From positions 1-60,512 of the forward strand of contig JARFPM010000006.1 in assembly GCA_030444405.1 (NCBI GenBank): a stretch of 60,512 bases of DNA, read 5' to 3'. A program made the translations under genes and the position numbers. A model generated the notes under the pieces. The model was not told where the DNA came from. It did no database searches and was given only the letters and a program-made list of their open reading frames with translations. How positions within the stretch are numbered: the stretch's first letter is position 1; each line of letters opens with the position of its first letter. This stretch comes from Nitrospira sp. (lineage in GTDB: Bacteria; Nitrospirota; Nitrospiria; Nitrospirales; Nitrospiraceae). Shown one piece after another: positions 1 through 8,638 of the stretch.

Positions 1-2
1 AG

Positions 3-194
3 GTTGAAATCTGGTTTGGGATCTTTGCGCGAAAGACGCTCAAGGGGGCCAGCTTTCGAAACATCGAGGAATTGCGTCAGGCCATCGAAGCGTTTGTGGC
101 CGCCTATGGACCCACAGCCAAACCGTTTGTGTGGCGCAAGAGAGAAGTCAAAGGCTCTCAACTCAGAAACACTATCGTGAACTTACGCAATTAA
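3..194 (+). pseudogene. IS630-family transposase, C-terminal end only (cut by window edge)
   Basis: An open frame enters from the left edge and ends at TAA 192-194. The roughly 63 visible residues include IWFGIFARKTLKGASF and a closing region rich in basic residues, which match the end of DDE transposases of the IS630/Tc1-mariner type. The catalytic part lies outside the window, so I cannot say whether the gene is intact. A terminal inverted repeat is not evident in the 30 bases before the next gene. Confidence 0.6.
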
Positions 195-225
195 GCACTA
201 GCGGCCTTCTAGAATTGTCCCTGAC

Positions 226-1674
226 TCATCGTGACAGTGAACCACTGTTGACGGTTTGCGCGGCCAGCCTGCTGTGTTTCATCCCATAAGCGGCATACAC
301 GAGAATGCCAATAATGGTCCATACCCCGAAACGGATCCATGTTGCCCAAGGCAAACCAGCCATCAGGTACAGACATGCCGCGATGCTCAAAATAGGCACG
401 AGAGGCATCAAGGGAAGACGAAAGGGCCTGGGCAGATCCGGCTTCGTGTACCGGAGGAGCATGACACCAAAGCTGACCAGGACAAAGGCGAAGAAGGTTC
501 CGATGTTGGTCATATCGGCCGCTTCCCCGATCTGGAACAGTGCCGACAAGGTTGCGACCGCGAGGCCTGTCAGAATAGTCGCACGATGAGGGGTCCCGAA
601 CGTTGGGTGAACCTTGGATAGTCCCGGACTCAGAAGCCTATCGCGCGACATGGCAAAGAACACGCGGATTTGTCCCAACATCATGACGACCAATACGCTC
701 GTAATACCCGCGACAGCCCCAATGGCCACGATGGCAGCACCCCATTTGAACCCGACGAGGCTGAGCGCTTCAGCCACCGGAGCATGTATGTCAATTTGGC
801 TCACGGGAACCAGGCCGGTGAGTACAGCTGCGACGGAAATATAGAGCACCGTACATACAGCCAGTGAGCCGATGATCCCGATCGGTACATCTCGCTGGGG
901 GTTCCGAGCCTCCTCTGCAGCAGTCGAGACAGCATCAAACCCGATATACGCAAAAAAGATGATGGCCGCCGCGGCCCGGACCCCCTCAAATCCGTTCGGC
1001 ATGAAGGGCGTCCAGTTGTCGGGGCTGACAGAGGGAGCCCCAACGGCGAGGAAGAAGAGAACCACAGCAAGTTTCAGCAGAACGATCATGCCCGCGGCGC
1101 GGGCACTTTCCTTGATTCCTATCACGAGGATGGCCGTGACCAACAATACAATGATGGCAGCTGGAAAATTAGCGATGCTTCCTTCCGGACCACCCGCCCA
1201 ATGCGGGGGATTGGTCGCCCAATAGGGCAATTCCAGGCCCGCAAACTTCAGTAATTTGTTGAAATAGCCGGACCAGCCGATGGCAACCGCTACGCAGGCC
1301 ACACCGTATTCCAAGATCAGATTCCACCCCGTGAGCCAGGCAAGAAACTCACCAAGCGTGGCATAAGAAAAGGTGTACGCTGAGCCCGCGACCGGGATCA
1401 TCGCCGAAAATTCGGCATAGCACAGCGCGGCTAACGCACAGGTGAAGCCGGAGAGAATGAAGGAGAGGACAATCCCCGGTCCCGCTCCTGGCCGGTGTGC
1501 ATCACCGACTATGGCAGTACCGATGAGGACGAAAATGCCGGTCCCAATAATCGCGCCGATCCCAAGCGCGGTTAGATCCCACGCCGTCAACGTCTTCTTG
1601 AGACGATGCTCTGGATGCTCGGCATCGGCCAGGATTTGATCGATAGATTTCGTCCGGAGAAGTCGGCTGCTCAC
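226..1674 (-). CDS. APC-superfamily amino acid permease (cationic amino acid transporter type)
   Basis: A 482-residue inner-membrane secondary transporter. The soluble N-terminus (KSIDQILADAEHPEHRLKKTL) is followed by the first-helix signature LGIGAIIGTGIFVLIG, typical of APC transporters of the CAT group, and by about 12 hydrophobic segments. It probably imports amino acids by proton symport; the substrate cannot be read from sequence. I start at GTG 1674 because GGGAAGAG lies just upstream and the family N-terminus begins there; an ATG at 1836 would add 54 atypical residues and run into the neighbouring gene. The next gene upstream on the same strand starts at 2536, so the two may be co-transcribed. 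Confidence 0.88.
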   Translation of the reverse strand: MSSRLLRTKSIDQILADAEHPEHRLKKTLTAWDLTALGIGAIIGTGIFVLIGTAIVGDAHRPGAGPGIVLSFILSGFTCALAALCYAEFSAMIPVAGSAYTFSYATLGEFLAWLTGWNLILEYGVACVAVAIGWSGYFNKLLKFAGLELPYWATNPPHWAGGPEGSIANFPAAIIVLLVTAILVIGIKESARAAGMIVLLKLAVVLFFLAVGAPSVSPDNWTPFMPNGFEGVRAAAAIIFFAYIGFDAVSTAAEEARNPQRDVPIGIIGSLAVCTVLYISVAAVLTGLVPVSQIDIHAPVAEALSLVGFKWGAAIVAIGAVAGITSVLVVMMLGQIRVFFAMSRDRLLSPGLSKVHPTFGTPHRATILTGLAVATLSALFQIGEAADMTNIGTFFAFVLVSFGVMLLRYTKPDLPRPFRLPLMPLVPILSIAACLYLMAGLPWATWIRFGVWTIIGILVYAAYGMKHSRLAAQTVNSGSLSR

Positions 1675-1795
1675 GGTCTCTTCCCGATTCAACGTGCCAG
1701 GACTTGCTGTGATGGGATTGCTGCGCTGCGGCTCCAGTATAGCAGGGGGCCACTGGAAGCTGTTGGTTCTGATTGGTTGGAACGGTCTAGAGAGA

Positions 1796-2536
1796 TCATG
1801 CACGCGTCCGGCTGGCTGCGCGTAATAGGGCTTCAAACAGCCGACGATGGACCGTATGCCGTTCGAACAAGAATTCGGGGTGCCATTGGACAGCGAGTAG
1901 AAATCGATGCGCGGCGGATTCGATCGCTTCTATAATCCCATCGGGTGCCACAGCACTTGCCCGGAGCGACGGAGCCACCGTCTTGACCGATTGGTGATGG
2001 GAACTATTCACCATGAGCTTTCTCCTTGCGACCACCTTGTTCAAGAGGCTCTTGGGCGTCACGGTCACCGGATGAGCGACATGGATCGCCTTCGCTTTTT
2101 GACGATGATCCAACGCACCGGGGACCTGTGCGGGAATGTCCTGATACAGACTCCCTCCACAGGCGACATTCACCGTCTGCATCCCTCCACAGATTCCCAG
2201 GAGTGGAAGATCCAACTTCCTGGCTTGAAGGACTAACTCCAACTCAAAGTCGGCGCGGCGAGCGCTCACCAGTGGAAACTTGAAGCGCTGCCGCTCACCA
2301 TAGAGACTTGGTGGGAGGTCCGGTCCACTGCCGGAGATGAGCAGCCCGTCGACACGGTCAAGAAGCCGTCGTCGGGCGGACGCTTCCGCTACCAGAGGAA
2401 GGATCAGAGGAATACCGCCGAGTTCTTCAACAGCTCGAATGTAGCGAGCGCGCAAAAAGTAGGTTGGTTCGTGCCCGCCCATATCCTTCCTGTCACCGGC
2501 ATTAAAGTCTGGGGTCACGCCAATGACAGGCTTCAT
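1796..2536 (-). CDS. Gamma-glutamyl-gamma-aminobutyrate hydrolase family (class-I glutamine amidotransferase fold)
   Basis: A 246-residue cytoplasmic protein of the peptidase C26/PuuD family. The nucleophile is Cys116 in LLGICGGMQ; the His/Glu pair is H219 and E221 in VQWHPEF; HHQSVK near residue 180 is also typical. Such enzymes hydrolyse gamma-glutamyl amides, for example gamma-glutamyl-GABA in putrescine breakdown. No other puu genes are present, but the amino-acid permease just downstream would fit amine or amino-acid turnover. The full catalytic set is present, so activity is likely; the exact substrate is inference. Confidence 0.88.
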   Translation of the reverse strand: MKPVIGVTPDFNAGDRKDMGGHEPTYFLRARYIRAVEELGGIPLILPLVAEASARRRLLDRVDGLLISGSGPDLPPSLYGERQRFKFPLVSARRADFELELVLQARKLDLPLLGICGGMQTVNVACGGSLYQDIPAQVPGALDHRQKAKAIHVAHPVTVTPKSLLNKVVARRKLMVNSSHHQSVKTVAPSLRASAVAPDGIIEAIESAAHRFLLAVQWHPEFLFERHTVHRRLFEALLRAASRTRA

Positions 2537-2551
2537 ATCTCGATGCGCAGG

Positions 2552-2935
2552 CTAGTTCGTCGCTGCCGGGGTGGTTGGCATCCCCTCACTTTCAGCCGCA
2601 ACTCCTAGGAAACGTACAGGACGATCGCCGCTGAGATGCTCGGGAGTGATGTACCAGGTACCGTACATAGTGGGGATCCAGACACTCTTCGCGGTTTGCT
2701 CATTGAATCCCGAAAAAACATAGGCGAGGCCACCGACAATTCCACCACCGATGGCAAATGCCGCTTTAAACGGGAGATACAAAACGGTGCAAGCCCCTGC
2801 AGCAGCTCCCATACCAGCTCCGGAAGCAGTGGCCGCTTCCTGAGTGCCAGCGGACGACGACTGACTCCAAGCTGGAGCGACAAGCATTAAACAGTAGGTG
2901 ATGACAACGATGAGAACCACGATTGGGAGTCTCAC
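2552..2935 (-). CDS. Hypothetical exported protein, 127 aa
   Basis: The N-terminus has a basic start and a hydrophobic stretch (VVLIVVITYCLMLVAPAWSQ) that looks like a signal peptide with cleavage after AWS or AWSQ. A Gly/Ala-rich hydrophobic segment follows at about 40-75 (ASGAGMGAAAGACTVLYLPF, then AFAIGGGIVGGLAYVFSGF), perhaps a glycine-zipper-like membrane segment. The C-terminal 45 residues are polar (WIPTMYGTWYITPEHLSGD). I know no function. It lies 15 nt upstream of the amidotransferase-like gene on the same strand. Confidence 0.7.
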   Translation of the reverse strand: MRLPIVVLIVVITYCLMLVAPAWSQSSSAGTQEAATASGAGMGAAAGACTVLYLPFKAAFAIGGGIVGGLAYVFSGFNEQTAKSVWIPTMYGTWYITPEHLSGDRPVRFLGVAAESEGMPTTPAATN

Positions 2936-3057
2936 GTGAAGCGTCTCCTTTCCTTTTCAAATCCACAACGATGCGATGCCTGAACGATCATACACTAGTG
3001 CTGGCATGCGTCATAGCAAATTCGTTGCTGAATGCAACCCCCTCTTGGACCTCGACA

Positions 3058-3543
3058 TTAACAGGAAGATGGCAACTGATCAGGGGCGAGATCCAACTCT
3101 CCCAAAATGTAGGCGACTACATAATCTGCACGTTTGCTGGCATCTTGATCCAATTCGATCGTCCACTCATCGGCTTGGATTCGCTGATTTTCTTGGGCCA
3201 GACCCGCCTGCAGTTTGAGATCGAGCTTGCACCAACAAACAGCTTGTGCAAAGAAATCCGCAATGCGTTCTTGATAGTGAGAAAGCTCGTGGGGGTCGAG
3301 TGTCGTCAAACTACTCGCGAGTCGATCAGCTAGGCGCATCTTCTGTCGAAGAACCGCCAGCTGGCCGGTGCTCATCTCGACAGAGACCTGGATGCCCGCT
3401 TTCCAGCTCCGCTTTTTCACGTTGAACACACAGACCAGCACGTTAGGTTGCCCCTCGACTGGCTCAGGCCCGAAGAAGAACGTGACTCGATAAGATGGGA
3501 CGTCTCGATTTGATTCTGGACCCATGGGGCGCCATTGTACCAT
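3058..3543 (-). CDS. Hypothetical protein, 161 aa
   Basis: An uninterrupted frame with coding-like composition and no signal peptide or membrane segment. The N-terminal half contains strand-like hydrophobic runs (YRVTFFFGPEP, NVLVCVFNVKKRSW); the C-terminal half is probably helical and acidic (ADRLASSLTTLDPHELSHYQERIADFF). I do not recognise a family. It is divergent from the M24 peptidase gene that starts 64 nt away on the other strand, so the two promoters must share that gap. Confidence 0.6.
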   Translation of the reverse strand: MVQWRPMGPESNRDVPSYRVTFFFGPEPVEGQPNVLVCVFNVKKRSWKAGIQVSVEMSTGQLAVLRQKMRLADRLASSLTTLDPHELSHYQERIADFFAQAVCWCKLDLKLQAGLAQENQRIQADEWTIELDQDASKRADYVVAYILGELDLAPDQLPSSC

Positions 3544-3606
3544 GATTCACAAGGAGACCCGGGGCTTGATTGACGCCCTACTAGCTCAAAGATAAGATGG
3601 AAGCGT

Positions 3607-4809
3607 ATGAATAGCTCTGTGCACCATAAGCGGATCGTTGCCATCCAAGAGGCACTTGGAGACATGCAAACGGTTGATGGATGGCTTTTCTACGACTTTC
3701 GCGGCAGCGACCCATTAGCCTATCGGGTTTTGCTCCTTGATCCAACCCAGCATGTCACACGGCGCTGGTACTATTGGATCCCTACGACGGGGGAACCGGT
3801 CAAACTCCTTCACAGGATCGAACCACATGTACTGGATGAGTTACCCGGTCAGGTCCAGCAGTACGTCTCATGGGAACATCAACGTATGGTAATGGCTTCC
3901 CTGTTACGAGGTCGACGGCGAATCGTCATGCAGTACTCACCTTTCAACGCTGTTCCGTATCTGTCTAGAGTGGATGCGGGTACCATTGAGTTGATTCGCA
4001 GTTTTGGGCTCGATGTGGTCACATCAGCCGATCTCGTCCAACGATTCGAGGCAGTCTGGACGGATGAGCAACTGGAATCCCATCGGTACGCCGTAACGGC
4101 GCTCAGGAACATCGTCGACGAGACCTTCGCCCATGTGGCGTCTTGTCTCGCCAACGAACGCCCGTTATCTGAATATGGTCTACAACAATTCATTCTCTCA
4201 CGTATTCGCGATGCGGGCATGACGACGTCCAGTGCTCCAATTGCAGCTGTTGATGCCCATAGTTCCGATCCCCATTATGGGCCGACTGAGTCAGGCTCTT
4301 CACTCATCACTCGAGACAATTTGGTTCTGATCGATTTATGGGCGAAACAAACGGCACCGGGCTCGGTCTACGGGGATATCACCTGGACAGGCTATACCGG
4401 CATGCAGGTGCCAGCAAAACAGCGCATGATCTTTGAGCATGTTCGGCGCGGACGCGATGCGGCACTGTCGTTTGTCCAGGATCGGGTGGCCACAGGCCGA
4501 TTTCCTTGCGGATGGGAGGTTGATGATGTCTGCCGCAATATGATTCGCGCGGCGGGCTACGGCGACTTCTTCATTCATCGAACCGGCCACTCGATCGGTG
4601 AGGAGGTCCATGGCAATGGAGCCAATATCGACAACCTGGAAACTCAGGATGGTCGTCGGCTCCTACCGAGAACCTGCTTTTCTATCGAGCCGGGGATCTA
4701 CCTGCCGGGAGAGTTTGGGATCAGGAGCGAGCTTGACGTCTATGTATCGGATCGAGAAGCCGTGGTGTATGGCTTACCACTTCAAACTGAAATTATGTCT
4801 CTTCTCTGA
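3607..4809 (+). CDS. M24-family metallopeptidase (Xaa-Pro aminopeptidase-like)
   Basis: A 400-residue protein with a creatinase-like N-terminal domain and a C-terminal pita-bread domain. All five dinuclear-metal ligands are visible: Asp in LVLIDLWAK, Asp in YGDITWTG, His in HRTGHSIGEEVHGNG, Glu in FSIEPGIYL and Glu in IRSELDVYV. Such enzymes remove the N-terminal residue from peptides, usually before proline; some relatives cleave non-peptide C-N bonds. It is cytoplasmic, with no signal peptide. The family is certain from the ligands; the substrate is not. Confidence 0.9.
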   Translation: MNSSVHHKRIVAIQEALGDMQTVDGWLFYDFRGSDPLAYRVLLLDPTQHVTRRWYYWIPTTGEPVKLLHRIEPHVLDELPGQVQQYVSWEHQRMVMASLLRGRRRIVMQYSPFNAVPYLSRVDAGTIELIRSFGLDVVTSADLVQRFEAVWTDEQLESHRYAVTALRNIVDETFAHVASCLANERPLSEYGLQQFILSRIRDAGMTTSSAPIAAVDAHSSDPHYGPTESGSSLITRDNLVLIDLWAKQTAPGSVYGDITWTGYTGMQVPAKQRMIFEHVRRGRDAALSFVQDRVATGRFPCGWEVDDVCRNMIRAAGYGDFFIHRTGHSIGEEVHGNGANIDNLETQDGRRLLPRTCFSIEPGIYLPGEFGIRSELDVYVSDREAVVYGLPLQTEIMSLL

Positions 4810-4843
4810 CCTTTCTGTCTGACCGTTCTGCTCCCACCCTTTC

Positions 4844-4873
4844 TTGACACCATGTCCGAAGGGCGGCTAGATT
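4844..4873 (+). promoter_or_regulatory. Sigma-70-like promoter for tatA
   Basis: TTGACA at 4844-4849 and TAGATT at 4868-4873 are separated by 18 nt, about 47 nt upstream of the tatA start. The -35 is perfect, the -10 fair. Confidence 0.45.
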
Positions 4874-4919
4874 CAGTCATCCCACAAGGGCACTCTTCGG
4901 ATCAAATGGGAGGCCATGC

Positions 4920-5723
4920 ATGTTCGGCACAATGGGTTTCTCGGAACTCATTATCATTCTCGTCATCGTGCTGATCATTTTCGGAGCGGGCCGTCTGCCC
5001 CAGATCGGCGAGGGTGTCGGCAAAGCGTTGAAAGGCTTTAGAAAAGAAGTCAACGACGTGCCCCAACCCGCTTCAGGGCAGGTTCAACAAGAAACCGTGC
5101 AACCACAGGCAATTCAGCCTCCGACAAACATGGCAGCGACAGTTCCTCCCCCAGGCACAGGATCATCGCCAGCAACGACTAGGCCAAACGCTCCCTTTGT
5201 CCCTGGTCCGGAACTGACGCCCGGCACGACTGCCTCGTTGCTGTACAACACAAGCCTTCACACTCCGCAAACAACGGCTCCTTCCCCAAATCAAGCAGCT
5301 ACATCTGCCTCCAGCCCGGTGCTATCGATGGAGGAACGGGCTGCAGCTCCCCCTCCGAGGGCTCACGCTTCGTATCCACCTTTGCCGGCTGGTTCCCAGG
5401 CAAAACCGACCGCCAAACGTCCTTCCGCCATTGTGAACAAAGATGCGGTGGCTCGCGTACAGGCGCAACAGACCGCGCTTAAAGCCAAAGCGACGCAATC
5501 GGCCGCGGGAGTATCGCCCGACGACCTGCAGCATCTCGGTGAAGGCCTCGGAGAGGTCGTGCGAACGTTCCGGCAAGCCGTGACCGATGTCCGCAATAGC
5601 GTCGATCCTCAAATGTGTACGATTCAGGCCGAAATGGACATGGCCAAGAAAGAAATCAAGCAGTCCATCGAAGCGGCTAAAGAATTACCGCCTGTGCAAG
5701 AAAATCCTCAGAAATCTACGTGA
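4920..5723 (+). CDS. tatA: TatA/TatB-type twin-arginine translocase subunit with long Pro/Ala-rich tail
   Basis: Residues 1-45 are a classic TatA/B head: a short periplasmic start MFGTMGFSE, one transmembrane helix (LIIILVIVLIIFGAGRLP) and an amphipathic helix ending GKALKGFRKEVND. TatA oligomers form the passage for folded proteins with twin-arginine signals. The usual length is 60-100 residues; this one has 267. The extra part is a low-complexity Pro/Ala/Thr-rich linker to about residue 190, then a charged helical region (HLGEGLGEVVRTFRQAVTDV) that resembles a second, degenerate TatA/B amphipathic helix. TatB proteins can have such tails, so A versus B is unclear. No tatC is nearby. Confidence 0.82.
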   Translation: MFGTMGFSELIIILVIVLIIFGAGRLPQIGEGVGKALKGFRKEVNDVPQPASGQVQQETVQPQAIQPPTNMAATVPPPGTGSSPATTRPNAPFVPGPELTPGTTASLLYNTSLHTPQTTAPSPNQAATSASSPVLSMEERAAAPPPRAHASYPPLPAGSQAKPTAKRPSAIVNKDAVARVQAQQTALKAKATQSAAGVSPDDLQHLGEGLGEVVRTFRQAVTDVRNSVDPQMCTIQAEMDMAKKEIKQSIEAAKELPPVQENPQKST

Positions 5724-5834
5724 ATCCCATCTCACGGCTTTCCACATTCTCTCAAATTCTTGCGGACTGATGTGTGCCCTCTTCGCACCACGATATACGG
5801 AATCGCTGTCGCTGTAGGTTATTACCAAGACACC

Positions 5835-5992
5835 CTGGCCCCCGGAACGTGTACGAGACCTTCTTTGGCGCTGTTCCGGGGGATACTACCCAATCATTTA
5901 TCAATAGGCCTTCCCCGCTTCAGAGAAACGATGGCCTATTAGACGAGGCTGCATCTACTGGATCAGCGGTGGGACGATGCTGTCGTCTCCGT
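5835..5992. other. Structured gap between convergent genes (5724-6111)
   Basis: This 388-nt gap between tatA and the first PilZ gene holds no credible gene but three inverted repeats: CCCCCGGAAC 5839-5848 with GTTCCGGGGG 5873-5882 (perfect 10 bp), AATAGGCC 5903-5910 with GGCCTATT about 5934-5941, and GACGA/TCGTC around 5975-5990. None is followed by a convincing T-run, so they are not plain intrinsic terminators. A structured RNA or a bidirectional termination region are both possible. Confidence 0.4.
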
Positions 5993-6111
5993 TGTAGGGG
6001 AAGCAACTTCCTGTCTTCGGTTCTTGATGGTCGGATCTATGTGGACAAATGTTGCCCGGGTGGAACGACCATCTGCACGTTACATGCTGATCAGGATAAG
6101 CTTGCTCTTAC

Positions 6112-6630
6112 TCATGAGGGGTTTCGACTTCTATTCAGGGCCTCAACCAGTCCAACCAGTTGCTCCTGTACCTTCTTATCCAACTCCACAAACTGGATGC
6201 CCATACCTGGAAACAGAAGGTATCGCTCCGGTTTGTTGCGGACCCAGGCGACCTTCGCCTTCGCTTTCAGCTTGTCTCCCGGCCGATCCGGAAGTGCAAA
6301 TTCGACTGTCAGCTCGGTGCCCGGGCTGAGAGGAGCGCCACTCTCGATAAAGAGCCCACCGCCGCCGATTCCCCCGGTTAGACTATCGAACTGCTTTCCT
6401 TCTGACGTTGTATACCGGATCTTCAGAGCGAGAGGCGCGCGGGGCTGCGCACGACAATGGGCAAACCGGGCATCTTCACCGCTGACCAGTACTCGCTCGA
6501 TGAGTGCACCCCATGACATGCTGCCCAACAACTGCCCCGAGGCATCGTGTACGTTGATCGTCTCTCGCCCAGAGTCAACAATGAGAGATTTCCCCTGATG
6601 CCCCGTAGTGGAAACGACCGCAAACGTCAT
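6112..6630 (-). CDS. PilZ-domain protein, divergent motif (paralog 1)
   Basis: A 172-residue protein: an N-terminal domain of about 65 residues with no known name, then a PilZ-like beta barrel. The usual c-di-GMP signature is RxxxR plus D/NxSxxG; here the first part is HCRAQPRAPLALKIRY and the second reads LTGGIGGGGLFIES, so the Asp/Asn and Ser are replaced. Nucleotide binding is therefore uncertain. Domain end motifs GTELTVEFALPD and GMGIQFVEL fit PilZ. The gene at 6672-7190 is a full-length paralog of exactly the same size, 41 nt upstream on the same strand: a tandem duplication. Confidence 0.78.
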   Translation of the reverse strand: MTFAVVSTTGHQGKSLIVDSGRETINVHDASGQLLGSMSWGALIERVLVSGEDARFAHCRAQPRAPLALKIRYTTSEGKQFDSLTGGIGGGGLFIESGAPLSPGTELTVEFALPDRPGDKLKAKAKVAWVRNKPERYLLFPGMGIQFVELDKKVQEQLVGLVEALNRSRNPS

Positions 6631-6671
6631 AGAACCATCTCTTTTCCAGGTGGCCTAAGTCAGGAACGGAA

Positions 6672-7190
6672 TTAGGCTGCTTGCCCCATGTTCTGGATTG
6701 ATTTCACTAACTCATGGATTCGATCGCGGACATCTTCCGCAATCTCAGTGAACCGTATCCCCATTCCAGGACTGAACGTATATTGGTCGGCTTTCGGACA
6801 GACCCAGGCGACAGTTCCTTTTGCCGGCATCCATTCCTGGGATTTCTCCGGAAACGAGAACTCCATAGCCAGCCTGGTCCCTACAGGAAGAGGGGTCTGG
6901 CTTTCGATAAATAACCCTCCGCCGCCAATACCACCTGCTCGACTTTCGAATCGCAGCCCTTCTGGACTGTTGTAGCGTACCCGGAACGCGAGGGCAATCC
7001 GAGGCTCTGATCTGACTTCCTTTTGAACAGACACCTTGCGGTAGGCCAGAATTTGATCGATGACGAAGTCCCACGACAGGCTGCCGATTACATCCCCATT
7101 AACACCCAGCAAGACCACCATTTCACGTGCCGCGTCAAGTTCGATGACTTTGCCTTTGTGCCGAAGACTTGAAGAAACAGGGTATTTCAC
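6672..7190 (-). CDS. PilZ-domain protein, divergent motif (paralog 2)
   Basis: I start at GTG 7190 because the protein then aligns without gaps at its N-terminus to the neighbour (MKYPVSSSLRHKGKVIELD against MTFAVVSTTGHQGKSLIVD), both become 172 residues, and GGAGGG lies just upstream; the frame is open further but has only weak starts there. The C-terminal PilZ-like domain has RSEPRIALAFRVRY and AGGIGGGGLFIES, again with the usual D/N and S missing, and GMGIRFTEI near the end. It may act as a cytoplasmic adaptor, perhaps c-di-GMP-responsive, but the motif change leaves this open. Confidence 0.75.
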   Translation of the reverse strand: MKYPVSSSLRHKGKVIELDAAREMVVLLGVNGDVIGSLSWDFVIDQILAYRKVSVQKEVRSEPRIALAFRVRYNSPEGLRFESRAGGIGGGGLFIESQTPLPVGTRLAMEFSFPEKSQEWMPAKGTVAWVCPKADQYTFSPGMGIRFTEIAEDVRDRIHELVKSIQNMGQAA

Positions 7191-7368
7191 AAACCCTCCA
7201 TCCGAGACAGGCACGAGGCAAGTATAGCGCGGCGTTTCTGATTGTCGAGGAAGACGAGAGTGATAGATAAAGAAAGGGAGAGAGCTACCTGGAGGCAAAA
7301 AGAGGTCAATTCGGCCCCGTACGAGTTATAGGTTACGGGCCATCATCAATATAGACTTTTGCCAGTCT

Positions 7369-8625
7369 TTACGCTGTCTTAGCGTCTTTTTCCTGTTCAA
7401 ATATGCGCATCGGCGGGTTTTTGCCCGAGATAGCATCTTCCGTGATTACCACCTCGACGATCTGTTTCTGTGAGGGGGCATCGTACATGATGTCAAGCAT
7501 CACTTCTTCAAGGATCGCTCGAAGGCCTCTGGCGCCAGTCTTCTGCGCATAGGCTTTTCGTGCTACCGCCCCCAATGCCCCTTCCGTGAATCGGAGTTTG
7601 ACCTTTTCGAACGACAGTAGCTTTTCGTACTGCTTGGTCAAGGCATTGCGTGGTTCAGTAAGGATACGGATCAAGGCTCGTTCGTCCAGCTCCTCCAACG
7701 TGGCCACGACCGGTAACCGTCCCACGAATTCGGGTATCAGGCCGTACTTCAGAAAATCCTCGGGCTGAACCTTAGCCAGCAGGTCGCCCAAACGAATATC
7801 GCTTCTTCCGCGGATTTCAGCTCCAAATCCCATAGCTTTTCGATTCAGACGCTGTTCGATGATCTGTTCTAAACCGACAAACGCTCCTCCACAGATGAAC
7901 AAAATGTTGCTGGTGTTGACCTGAATAAATTCTTGATGCGGATGCTTTCTCCCTCCCTGTGGTGGAACATTCGCGACCGTGCCCTCGATCAACTTCAGCA
8001 AGGCTTGTTGAACACCTTCGCCGGATACGTCCCGTGTAATTGACGGGCTGTCGCTTTTCCGACTGATCTTATCGATTTCATCGATGTACACGATTCCACG
8101 CTCAGCACGTTCCACATCGTAGTCCGCGGCTTGCAAGAGCTTCAGGATGATATTCTCGACATCTTCGCCCACGTAACCGGCTTCAGTCAGCGTCGTCGCA
8201 TCAGCGAGGGTAAAAGGGACGTCCAGATACTTAGCCAAGGTCTGGGCCAAGAGGGTCTTCCCCGTGCCGGTTGGACCCACCATGAGGATATTGCCCTTCT
8301 GGAGCTCGATATCATCAACCTCTTTTTCCTTTGACGAGATGCGCTTGTAATGATTGTGCACGGCCACAGACAGAATGCGTTTAGCTCGCTCCTGCCCGAT
8401 GACATACTGATCGAGGTGATGTTTGATTTCCGCTGGTTTCTTGAGTTTGGACGAAATTTCCTCCTTGGCTTCTTCCCAGTCCTCCGCGATGATGTCATTG
8501 CAAAGGTTGACGCATTCATCACAGATATACACCGTCGGTCCGGCAATCAGCTTTCGCACTTCATCACGGCTTTTCCCACAGAAAGAACATCGCAAGTGTC
8601 GGTCCATCTTTTCCTGCTTGGCCAT
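7369..8625 (-). CDS. clpX: ATP-dependent Clp protease ATP-binding subunit ClpX
   Basis: 418 residues, the normal ClpX length. The N-terminal zinc-binding domain has Cys13, 16, 35 and 38. The AAA+ core shows Walker A GPTGTGKT at 117-124, Walker [12 protein letters not shown], the pore loop region GYVGEDVE, and the arginine finger region PEFVGRLPV. ClpX unfolds tagged substrates and feeds them to ClpP. It is the last gene of tig-clpP-clpX on the minus strand, 13 nt after clpP, the common bacterial order, so co-transcription is likely. Confidence 0.98.
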   Translation of the reverse strand: MAKQEKMDRHLRCSFCGKSRDEVRKLIAGPTVYICDECVNLCNDIIAEDWEEAKEEISSKLKKPAEIKHHLDQYVIGQERAKRILSVAVHNHYKRISSKEKEVDDIELQKGNILMVGPTGTGKTLLAQTLAKYLDVPFTLADATTLTEAGYVGEDVENIILKLLQAADYDVERAERGIVYIDEIDKISRKSDSPSITRDVSGEGVQQALLKLIEGTVANVPPQGGRKHPHQEFIQVNTSNILFICGGAFVGLEQIIEQRLNRKAMGFGAEIRGRSDIRLGDLLAKVQPEDFLKYGLIPEFVGRLPVVATLEELDERALIRILTEPRNALTKQYEKLLSFEKVKLRFTEGALGAVARKAYAQKTGARGLRAILEEVMLDIMYDAPSQKQIVEVVITEDAISGKNPPMRIFEQEKDAKTA

Positions 8626-8638
8626 GTACCCTCCTGCG

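Noticed and set aside
1675-1836. N-terminal extension of the amino-acid permease
   Set aside because: The extra 54 residues are not family-like and overlap the next gene; GTG 1674 has a ribosome-binding site.
5774-6598. 274-codon plus-strand frame
   Set aside because: Mostly antisense of the PilZ gene; Ser/Arg/Cys-rich with no domain.
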